From assembly GCA_032164295.1 (NCBI GenBank), contig JAJHTX010000005.1, positions 1,550,001 to 1,614,000 on the forward strand: 64,000 nucleotides of DNA, in the 5' to 3' direction. Positions 47,385 through 55,797 of the stretch are shown one piece after another (the stretch's first letter is position 1; each line of letters starts with the position of its first letter). The notes beneath the pieces were generated by a model. That model worked only from the letters and a program-made list of their open reading frames with translations, was not told the origin of the DNA and did no database searches. A program made the position numbers and the translations under genes. The stretch is from Inonotus obliquus (Eukaryota > Basidiomycota > Agaricomycetes > Hymenochaetales > Hymenochaetaceae).

Positions 47385-48563
47385 AGCATCTCTCTTATTT
47401 CTTGTTATTATATTGTGTACTTCCTTCTTGGTGTCGTATATACGGCGTATTGCCGTATACTCCCGATGCGTTTCCGTAGCTCACCCCAAAATAAAAAATA
47501 CGCAGCGTAAAGCACGGATCGTAATCCGTACTGTGTCTTGTCTTTACGCGCGTATCTGTATACGTATGCTGCGGAACCCTAGAAAGAATCCAACTTTGTG
47601 GAGGAGCTCCCTTTGCGCAGGAGTCTCTATGGTGTGATGCGTATGTGCGCCGTTCGCAACCAGCGTCTCCTTCCAGGCCTGGAGCATCGCCGCTCTCGCA
47701 GATATCCGGAGCCCCTCCACAGTGGCAGCCGGGAACAACGAGTATTCATCGTCCTCCAAAGGGGGTTTGACCGGGAACAGTCTAGCTGGCCACGGTCTAA
47801 AGTAAAGAAAGACATTAGTTTGGGCAAGTGCCGCAACTATTTGTTCAATGATCGCAAGGGACGAAGGAATCGGAGAGATCAAGTCCGCACGAAACTCTAT
47901 AGGTATAAAAATTGGAACCTCAATAGGAAACCCAAAGTCAACAAAAGGGTGGGCCAAATGGCCATAAAGAAATTTCACCAAAGAGACCAGGATTAAGCAA
48001 AACTGGTCCATGTCCTCCGTCGCCTGATAGGCAACTTGCTTTTCCATCATCTCCCGACCAACCACCGTCCATACCTCCGCCCTTCTTGGTTGAGTCGAAG
48101 AATAAATCCACACCTGCGGTGGAAGTCCTTGGGGCCTCAGCGTGACTATCCTCGCAGTCATCCGCTGCCACACCGCCCGATACTCCGATCTAGGGAAAGG
48201 AAGTATAGGGATCATGGGGCGCGGCACAATACTGCGCATGTATACTTCTGGGATTGGGGGTGATCCTAGGCAATGAGCATCAATCCTCGCGTTTTGCGTC
48301 TCCGCTATATAAGCCATATTGAGCATAAGCGGAGGGATACCCACTAGTGCCTCCATAATGTCGGTTCGAGTGAAGGGAAGCCATGAACCCAAGTCGCGTA
48401 GCGCTTTCTGGTGGATGCCGTCGAACTCAGTAACAAGTTCCGGCTGATGCGTCATCCAAATGGGTGCCCCCCATGCCATAACTGGGAGGAGGATGCTTTG
48501 ATAGTATCTGTGCATCGCCTTGAGGCGTAATCCAGTTGAGCGACGCGTTTGCCAACGTAGCGC

Positions 48564-50283
48564 TGAATGTGCGAGAACGCGGCCGGTATCAGAAATACCG
48601 GACGAGGGGGGTACGATTTAGATGCGTTGGGAGGGCCGGTACGTGGCGGTACTAAGTCGTACAGTCACAGACAAGTCGTCAAGAGAGATTAGTTGGGCCT
48701 GGCTGGATTGATGAGTACAGGAGACTATAGGTGACCGCTCAAGAGGAGAGGTATCAGGAGACGATCAATACCGAGATGAATCCGTCGATACCGAGTCGTC
48801 TGGTGTCCGGTATCACGGTAGAGAGAACGAAGCAGTAGAGAGGGCGAGCTGAGGAGGTGTTTCTGATGGGACTGGTCGTGAGATGAGAGACGAGGGCGAC
48901 GAAGACGAGAACGACGACTACCGGTATCGATACCGGTGACTACGAGACGAGACGAACGAACGGGGACTTGAATGAGATGAGCAAAACCCGGACCTTCACT
49001 CTGGAAGTTCCTCTCAGATTAGCTGGTTTGCTACAGTAGAACATGCAGGCTATAAATACCATAATACCGTAGCCATTCAAGATACCAAATGGAGGGTTTT
49101 TACAAGTCGAATCGTACCGTAATCCGGTACAAGAAATGGAACATAAAGTCGAATTGAATGTAAAATTACAATCAGGGGAAACATAAGAAGATGAATGAAT
49201 AAGAAGTTTTATCAGGGGGTAGCTAAGAATAGGGTGGGACGAGACAAGAACCCAATGAAAACTCACGACAAGTGATACCGAGGTAGGGCGGCGATACCGA
49301 CGTTGACCAGCGCTAAATTAAGGACGTGTCTCAAGCTACCGCATGGGCGCTCCTGGCGATGTCCCTGTCGTAGGAGAAGCACGTCATCCTGATTTACCTT
49401 TGTTCCGGTATCATGATCCGTGCGGTGTCAGTCTGGGCGTCTACCGGTCGATCGGACGGCGTGCTCCGATGTTGACGTGTCGGTACAACCCAACCTTGGC
49501 AATGGGGTACTCTACCGTTCGGTACCAATCAGTACCCTGGGATCGTCCCTGAGCATCGCTCTAGCCCCTCGATATCGACCGGTACGCATCGCCTGACTCG
49601 ACTGGGCATTGCTTGGCTTCCCCTCCGAGTCGGATCGATGGCCTCCTCCGAGATCGAAGCAGCATACGGCGGACTTGATTCATTTCCCAACCTTCCTCTC
49701 GACGTAGATTTCCGATGGCGTGGTCTCGACCTAGCACACGTTACGAACTCCGGTACCGGAGCGGACCATCGGTATCAACACCGGTATTGTCGGTATCGAT
49801 GCATGGCGGTTCGGAAGGGCATACCGTCGGACTTGGAGCTTCGACCATGATCCAACTCTTCGCAGCAACGTATGGCAGACCAATTGCAGCTTCGTGAGCC
49901 TTTTCCTCTGGTATGGGCTGTCGAGGGCGTAGTATCGACTAGACGTGGACTATTAAGTGTCGGTATCAGGATGGGTGGACGGTACGGTATCGGTATCATC
50001 GGTATCGAAGTCTGGTGGTTCGGTACTATGATGGAAGATGGGCGTAGGGATTGGTGATTCGGTATTGGTGCAGAAGTGGACCAGTTCTCAATCGTTCTTA
50101 GCCTTGTCGAATCGCAGAAGCCTCGTACTTTGTTGGAACCGCAGGCGTAGATAGGACGGCAGAAGTACCGTGGTCCGAAGAGAAGTAAGAAGTGGTAGAA
50201 TCGCAGAAGTATTGTTAATTGGAAGAAGCGGTAGAATCGCAGAGTTAAGCCCATATCGATCGTAGCCTCCGGTATTACTCTTT
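48564..50283. mobile_element. CGGTAC-rich non-coding element, copy 1
   Basis: 1720 bp flanked by AGCGC on both sides (48559-48563 and 50284-50288), probably a 5-bp target duplication. The left edge reads TGAATGTGCGAGAACGCGGC, almost the same as the element at 58154. The body is crowded with CGGTATC, CGGTACC, ACCGGTA and TACCGA motifs in both orientations, with three GAATCGCAGA repeats near the right end. No credible coding frame. The termini are not inverted repeats and it lacks LTR or poly-A structure, so the class is unknown. Confidence 0.65.
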
Positions 50284-51836
50284 AGCGCGACTATCCGTTC
50301 AAAGAGTTTGGCTAGCACCTCCTCCACGCATATTGGTCTATACGCCCTAGGGGAGTCCAGAGGATAGGGTTTGGGTTTACGTACCATAGCTACAATGGAA
50401 CACTTAAACTCTGGGGGGTAGACCTCGAATCGTACCATTGCATTGAACATGCTTGTAAAGCATCCAACGTGTCGCCGCACTGCAGGGCTAATTGCGTAGA
50501 ATGTTATGCCTGAGGGGCCCGGGGAGCTATTAGGCGGAATACCCTTAAGCGCCGCCAACACCTCACTTTCCGAGAAGGATCGCTGCTGTTCCTGAGACGT
50601 GAGGTTTACTTCCTCGCCATCTCTTGCTACGTTCCGTGTTGGGAAGTAGTGTTGTCGAAACGCCTCCGCTATCTCGACGTGTCGAACTGCACGGAAGGGA
50701 GACGTCAACGTTGGGATATTGGTTTGTCGCCTGGGTAAACCAGTCTTGTGGAACTTCCATGGCATAACGTTTCCCGCTTCGTCCCTCCGCGTGTTATACC
50801 ATTCCCACCTCCGGTTATGAAGCCAGTACAGCAAGTCCGGCGCGCCCTCCTCGATCCTTCGGTCGCATTCCTCATCCCACCACCTCTCTTTGCGCTGGGA
50901 CACCGTTTCATATGCGAGACAGCTTGTAGCCTGCTTAGCGCTTGCGAACAGTTGAGCGAACCATGCCAGCACTGCCTGCTCGCTAATAGGTTGGCTTTTC
51001 CAGAAACCCGGGGGAACCGTGTATTCTAACTCGGCTGCCCAAAAATCAGCCTTGTTGTTTGGGATGCCCATGCGTTCGAGGCTGGCGCGATTGCTCCAGT
51101 TGGAGAGGTCCGCCGTGATGATACAATGGTGGCCTTTCGTCTCGATATGTGGGTGGATCTTCCACGTCTGACGCAGGTCCGGGAGCGACGCCGGAGTGAA
51201 GAGGATTGCATCTGGGTGAGTACCTGAACCAGGCCGCTCGCCATGACACGTTACTGCGTCCGGGTCATCTGCATATGTGAATCCCGGGTGATTGTCTAGC
51301 CATCCAGTGAAGAAGTTTTTGCGCTCGATATTTGCTCGACTGGCTGACCCTCTGTTTGACCAGTAGGACTTTGTGTTGAAATCCCCTGCTATGATCGATC
51401 CCTCTGGGAAACCTTGCTGGAACCTCGCAGCTGTGGCGCCCCACGTAGTGCGATGTGTAGCATGGGGACAATACACCGAGAAAATGTGCAAGTTGCCTTC
51501 CCCAACATGCAACTCAGCGTGTACCATGGTTTCGTCTGGAACGTCATCGTGTTGTGACCAGCGTATGCCTCTCGGGATTGCTATGCCCACCCATGGATCC
51601 TGGCCATTAGCTAGAACCATTGTGTGCCCTTCAAACAGTGGTGCGCCCATTGCAGACACCTCCCTCTCCCCTGTCGTGCGCGCCGTTCCCACCTTGATAT
51701 GGGGTATCTCCTGGATACACCATATATCCAAATCCCACGCCGAAAAGTGCGTTTGCTGAAGAAGATGTTGAGCCATAAATAACGATATACCGGAACGGCC
51801 CGCGTTGTAAGACACAATTTTGAGTTGTCCCTTCAT
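50284..51836 (-). pseudogene. LINE copy 1 ORF2, N-terminal part (endonuclease and start of RT)
   Basis: Starts at ATG 51836, overlapping the ORF1 stop codon by one base (TAATG). An apurinic-type endonuclease is clear: LKIVSYNAGRSG (Asn), IWCIQEIPH (Glu), GDFNTKSYWSN, HHCIITADLSNW (His). The fingers of the reverse transcriptase begin (SESEVLAALKGIPPNSSPGP; PYPLDSPRAYRPICVEEVLA), then the frame leaves the LINE at the CGGTAC element and continues ~65 codons of foreign sequence. The YxDD-bearing palm domain is absent from this copy. Confidence 0.9.
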
Positions 51837-54136
51837 TAATACGTAGGAGGAGAGGACGATCGCCTAGTGTTTGTAGGCTTCTTGGGGCAGTTCGGGTAGT
51901 CGGCCCGGTGTGCACCGCGGCAATTTGCGCATTTGACCACGTGTTCGCATGACGTAGCGTTCGCGCAATCTGCGCACTTGTTCTCACACATCTCCGTCTG
52001 ATGCGGTTCTGCGCACCGAGCGCACCTGTATAGCTCCGTACAGTCCTGATCGCTGTGCCGGTAACAGTAGCACTTCTTGCACTGGATTGGGCCTGTGCGT
52101 GCCTTTGGTTCTACGGCGTATTGGTTTCGTCCGTAGTACCGGATCGACCGGCGGACGATTCCATTGTTGTGGAAAATCGCCTCCTTCGCTTTCAGGGGGT
52201 GGGATACCGCCACCATAATCGCCGCCGTAGCAGACCGATTACGGTTGAGCATTTCCTGGAGGGTGATAGGCTGGCCCATGAAGTGTGGGGCCTCCGTAAA
52301 CGGGAACTCGTTGAAGACCGCGTTCGATAACCGGAGCTCGGCTGCAATCTCCGCCGGGGTGTGAATCTGCTTCGTCGTGGGATTCAATATAGGGAATCCT
52401 GGGACGATAAACTGGAATGACTCCGTAAACGGAGTAAATTCCACCGAGGTCATCGCGTCTGACGTAAGCCTAAGCTTGGCCTGTAGGGCTTCAGCCCATT
52501 CCGCGCCCATATCCGCTGCGTCCGGGCGTGCGTCCACGTCAATAACGAGGAGCCCCTTCAGAGACCAACTCGTTTTGCGAACTGTCAATGGTCTGCCCTT
52601 CTTGGGTGTGGGTCGCATGGCCCGAGCCATAACGTATGTCTCCTTGCGAGAGAGGGACGGACGTGGTTTGATAGTGAAGCCGAGGGTGGTGGCAATCTTC
52701 GCCTTACGGAGACGAATATCGTTGATTGTGGTCTTCTTCTTTTTAGGGACCACTCTGTTCGGGACCGCGCCCTGTTGCCCAGTGTTGGCCGCCTGTGCAT
52801 ACGAATGGCTACCCGCGTTCTTCCGCGTGACCGCGACAAAAGGGGCCGGGGCGGGAACATAGCGGATGTACCGGTCCGGAATGCCCTTCGCCTCGTTAGA
52901 AGAATTGATGGCATCAACATCAATTACCTCAATCTCCTTTCCCTTGCCTTTGTTTTTGGGTTTGGGAAGAGGAGCCTGTTGTGGGTTAGCGTTATGCACA
53001 ACCTGCGCACCGGGGGCCGCTACCTGCACACCCGGGCGTCGAGTAGGGGTTGTATCCTGGGGTGCTTTATGCTGTCCACCTCCTGGGGCAGCACCCTGCA
53101 CAGCGGGGGGTTGTGCCCACCTAGACGCCTGGAGCCCTTGGCCCCCTACGGTCGTCTGGTGGACGGGACCCGGCAGACGTCCCTGTTCAACCTTCTTCAG
53201 CCTCTCTCCCAAAACGGCCAACTGCTTCCTAGTTTCGTCCGCCGCCTCCCGCGCCTGGCGCCCAGCGACCGTCTGTTCTTCACTCATAAGTTTGAGGCGA
53301 TCTAGGATCACGTACAACTGTGGATCGACATCCTTCCCATGCGTTGGGTAGACTGCCGGCGTAAGGGCGAGATCATCCGCCAGATGGCGTAAGCCGTCTT
53401 CGAAGCTGCCTGGCCAGAGGGATTCCTTCATGTACCCCCCGGAGAATCCCCACATAAATCGGTCCATGACGTCATTCTGGGCGAACGGGCCGTCCTCCCG
53501 AGACTGGGATATGGCAGAGAATAGCATAGCCGATACCTTGCCAAGGGTATAGCCCATCTGCTCATAGTTGTGCGCGGTCGAACCCGGCTGTGACCCCGGC
53601 GATTCCTCAACCGGGTCCGGCAAGCGAAGTTCCGCTTCTATCCGGTCCATTGTTTCCCCCACGAATGCGTACGTCCTCTCATAAGCGGCCTGTGCGTTGA
53701 AAACACTTTCCACCTCCATCTGTTCGTCCCATGTTTTTCCCCCGGGCTCAGGGGCTTCCCTAGCCGGAGCCTCCCCAGAAGCCTTGCGTTTCCCAAGGCG
53801 CTGTGCCAAGGCCTCCTGTTGGTTGAGGGCCTCCTGCTGGTTAAGAGCGTCTGCCACTGCTGTGTTGACGCTATGACCGGTGGGAACTATCCAACGGTCT
53901 GAATCGCGGCCATTGAAGCCGACTTCTGCTGCTTGCAGGTCCTCTGGGGACAACTGAGACCTTATCAAATTAGGGTCTGGCGAGAACGACGATGCCCCCA
54001 CAGACTGGGAGACACGGCCGATGGCGGGTTTTGGTGGCGCAGGGGGAGCCCCTTTGCTAGACAATGCAGCCTGAATGCGTTTTACTCCTCCACGTGTTAC
54101 AGATCGTAAACTACGAGACTCGCCGTTATCAGACAT
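51836..54136 (-). CDS. LINE copy 1 ORF1 (Gag-like, CCHC knuckles)
   Basis: 766 residues from ATG 54136 (MSDNGESRSLRSVTRGGVKR), an intact frame. The first half is low-complexity, Pro/Gln/Ala-rich with a charged coiled coil (RQAREAADETRKQLAVLGER), and the middle has a basic patch (KKKKTTINDIRLRKAK). The last ~90 residues hold several zinc-knuckle motifs (CKKCYCYRHSDQDC, CARCAEPHQTEMC, CANCRGAHRADYPNC). Such proteins bind the element RNA in the transposition particle. The stop TAA shares its last A with the ATG of ORF2, so ORF2 is probably made by termination-reinitiation. Confidence 0.9.
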   Translation of the reverse strand: MSDNGESRSLRSVTRGGVKRIQAALSSKGAPPAPPKPAIGRVSQSVGASSFSPDPNLIRSQLSPEDLQAAEVGFNGRDSDRWIVPTGHSVNTAVADALNQQEALNQQEALAQRLGKRKASGEAPAREAPEPGGKTWDEQMEVESVFNAQAAYERTYAFVGETMDRIEAELRLPDPVEESPGSQPGSTAHNYEQMGYTLGKVSAMLFSAISQSREDGPFAQNDVMDRFMWGFSGGYMKESLWPGSFEDGLRHLADDLALTPAVYPTHGKDVDPQLYVILDRLKLMSEEQTVAGRQAREAADETRKQLAVLGERLKKVEQGRLPGPVHQTTVGGQGLQASRWAQPPAVQGAAPGGGQHKAPQDTTPTRRPGVQVAAPGAQVVHNANPQQAPLPKPKNKGKGKEIEVIDVDAINSSNEAKGIPDRYIRYVPAPAPFVAVTRKNAGSHSYAQAANTGQQGAVPNRVVPKKKKTTINDIRLRKAKIATTLGFTIKPRPSLSRKETYVMARAMRPTPKKGRPLTVRKTSWSLKGLLVIDVDARPDAADMGAEWAEALQAKLRLTSDAMTSVEFTPFTESFQFIVPGFPILNPTTKQIHTPAEIAAELRLSNAVFNEFPFTEAPHFMGQPITLQEMLNRNRSATAAIMVAVSHPLKAKEAIFHNNGIVRRSIRYYGRNQYAVEPKARTGPIQCKKCYCYRHSDQDCTELYRCARCAEPHQTEMCENKCADCANATSCEHVVKCANCRGAHRADYPNCPKKPTNTRRSSSPPTY

Positions 54137-54157
54137 GGCGGTCAAAGAGAGAGAAGG

Positions 54158-55258
54158 GTGCTTACAGTGACATCCAAATATAGTATTGGTACTTTATGCT
54201 ATGCTAGGGCACTAGGCCTACAAATTGCCGGGACTAAGCAACCGGACAGCCAAGAGATGTGGCAAAGTGGGGAAAAGAAAGAAAACCCCGAGATATTTGG
54301 TCGCACTCAAACCCGCCGTAAACAAACCTTCCACAGAGGGAAAGGGAAAAAACCAACGGGGGCAGACCACAGAAAAATCACGTCTCGGATCAGAGGAACG
54401 CCAGGTTTGGAGCCCTTAATCCCCTTAACCGAGTTAAAGAAAAATTACCCAAAGAAGAATGCGCCACCCCTACTCTAATACTGCATCCTCACTTTCCCGC
54501 TATCTCCCCGCTGGTAAGCCCCACGCGCCACGTATAAGGGAGCACCGGAGTGGTGTCCTGGGTCGCTACATCCGGTAGCATCCGGCCTGGTTACCGGCGT
54601 GAAACCCGCGTCTAGCGTACAGAACTTCTTCGGGCATCCCGCCACGGCTGCGAGAGATATTCGGGCCTGAACGTGCTAAGGCGCCAACCTGCGACATCAG
54701 CAAGTCCAAACAAGGGAACCACCCCTAACCTGGATTACCCTAACGAGAAAGGCCGTGCGATCGTGTTTCGGAGTGTCGCAAACTTCGGGTGTACAAAAGT
54801 AGCTCCGGACCGGTGTACCGACCGTGAGAGCTGGATGAGACGAAAAGACCCACGTGTCCAAAAGAAGTTGGCCGTGGGAGAGTCGTCGACAGCCAATCAA
54901 TAGCCGCCAGATAAGAAAACCTGGGCAGGGGGTGACGACCCCGCCCGATGAGTCGCGCCGATGCGCGTCGAGACGTGGAGCGCCGAGGCGCAGACAAGCC
55001 GTATCGTGGACAAACGGACCACCCTTTCAATTCAGGGAGAGGTAGGCGCCCTGCCGGTATTTGACGAACTGGTCGGTCGCCAGCATAGTTTCCATCGTAG
55101 AGTTAAGAGAAAGCGGTACAGTCGCGGTAGGCACGTATGCAGACCCACTGCAGTCAGCCAGGGCTACCAACAGGCTCCACTGGGCTTACGACAGGGTTCC
55201 CCCGCAGGGGATACACACCCACACACCAAACGATGGTGGTGGTCAAAGAGAGAGAAGG
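54158..55258 (-). mobile_element. Non-coding element with LINE-like ends, between LINE copies 1 and 2
   Basis: On the minus strand it starts with the same leader as the LINEs (CCTTCTCTCTCTTTGACC at 55258-55241) and ends with a tail (54230-54158) that resembles the LINE 3' end: a GGTTGCTTAGTCCCGGCAA block against GGTTGCTTTGTCC-like sequence and the identical last bases ACTGTAAGCAC. The ~1 kb between is GC-rich, has no long frame and no match to ORF1 or ORF2. It looks like a non-autonomous passenger that uses the LINE machinery through shared ends. Confidence 0.65.
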
Positions 55259-55765
55259 GTGCTTACAGTAACAAACAAATTGTATTTGATATAATAAAAT
55301 TAGCCTAAGGCCTACAAATTCCCAGGACAAAGCAACTGGACCGCCTAAATTAAGGAAACCAACGTAGCAAAGAGAGCTAGTATGTGCCCAAAGGCCGCAT
55401 AGTCGTATCTCGGCGAGCAGAAACTCAAACCAATGATGCGCATAGAAGGTGACGATAGGACAAAAGGCTGCCCCTTAAAGTAACTAGATAAATGGCCGCC
55501 GTAGGCTTCAGGATAACAAACAAATTGTATTTGATATAATAAAATTAGCCTAAGGCTTACAAATTCCCAGGACAAAGCAACTGGACCGCCAAAATTAAGA
55601 AAACCAACGTAGCAAAGAAAGCCCGTATGTGCCCGAAGGCCGCATAGTCGTATCTCAGCGAGCAGAAACTCAAACCAATGATGCGAGTAGAAGGTGACAA
55701 TAGGACAAAAGGATGCCCCTTATAGTAAATAGATAAATGGCCGCCATAGGCTTCAGGAAAACGTC
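55259..55765 (-). repeat. Tandem duplication of the LINE 3' UTR
   Basis: Two units of about 245 bp follow each other (55268-55513 and 55514-55765). Each starts AACAAACAAATTGTATTTGA, includes GGACAAAGCAACTGGACCGCC, AAACTCAAACCAATGATGCG and ends at GGCTTCAGGA. Copy 1 has a single unit at 42563-42812. Confidence 0.88.
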
Positions 55766-55797
55766 ACAGCCGAAACTGCGCGTGCAAAAACCTGAGC

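Larger units (their letters stand above)
43139..47581 (+). mobile_element. Complete hAT-superfamily DNA transposon
   Basis: 4443 bp with 14-bp perfect terminal inverted repeats and an 8-bp target duplication, the hAT signature. Both subterminal regions (43150-43330 and 47440-47570) are crowded with short TACGG/CGTA motifs in both directions, likely transposase-binding sites. It carries one intact transposase gene on the plus strand. It sits inside ORF2 of LINE copy 1, so it arrived after that LINE. Intact ends, duplication and reading frame suggest a young and perhaps still active copy. Confidence 0.93.
43131..47589. repeat. 8-bp target-site duplication and terminal inverted repeats of the hAT element
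   Basis: GAAAGAAT occurs directly before the element (43131-43138) and directly after it (47582-47589). The element begins TAGGGTTCCGCAGC and ends GCTGCGGAACCCTA, perfect inverted repeats of 14 bp. Removing the element and one GAAAGAAT restores an uninterrupted LINE ORF2 frame (VGFFPVHITHASISRVGETT). Confidence 0.95.
42846..48563 (-). pseudogene. LINE copy 1 ORF2, C-terminal part, split by the hAT
   Basis: The piece at 47582-48563 encodes the thumb and post-RT region (YYQSILLPVMAWGAPIWM, PELVTEFDGIHQKALRDLGS). The piece at 42846-43138 encodes the end (ASISRVGETTALRLLAGVAP), finishing with a CX2CX8HX4C zinc-knuckle-like motif (CSTCGELDTIRHRLLQC) and FKPP. The hAT insertion separates them, and upstream the reverse transcriptase core is deleted. 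Confidence 0.88.
42552..54157 (-). mobile_element. Non-LTR retrotransposon (LINE), copy 1, interrupted by a hAT and a CGGTAC element
   Basis: Minus-strand order: a ~21-nt leader (CCTTCTCTCTCTTTGACC), ORF1 (54136-51836), ORF2 start (51836-50284), a CGGTAC-rich insertion (50283-48564), ORF2 C-terminal part (48563-47582), the hAT insertion (47581-43139), the end of ORF2 (to about 42847) and a 3' UTR ending near 42552 with ACTGTAAGCAC. About 740 bp of ORF2, equivalent to about 57064-57801 in copy 2 and containing the reverse transcriptase core, are missing at the insertion site, so this copy cannot move by itself. Relation to Tad1/I-type elements is an inference from the domain order. A target-site duplication could not be defined because its 5' end abuts another element. 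Confidence 0.88.

Noticed and set aside
48564..50283. CGGTAC element as a solo LTR
   Set aside because: A 5-bp duplication would fit, but the ends are not TG..CA on either strand, the two copies differ greatly in length, and no LTR retrotransposon signals are nearby.
52377..53351. Plus-strand frames opposite LINE ORF1
   Set aside because: They mirror the GC-rich codons of the intact minus-strand ORF1, and the same shadows appear opposite copy 2.
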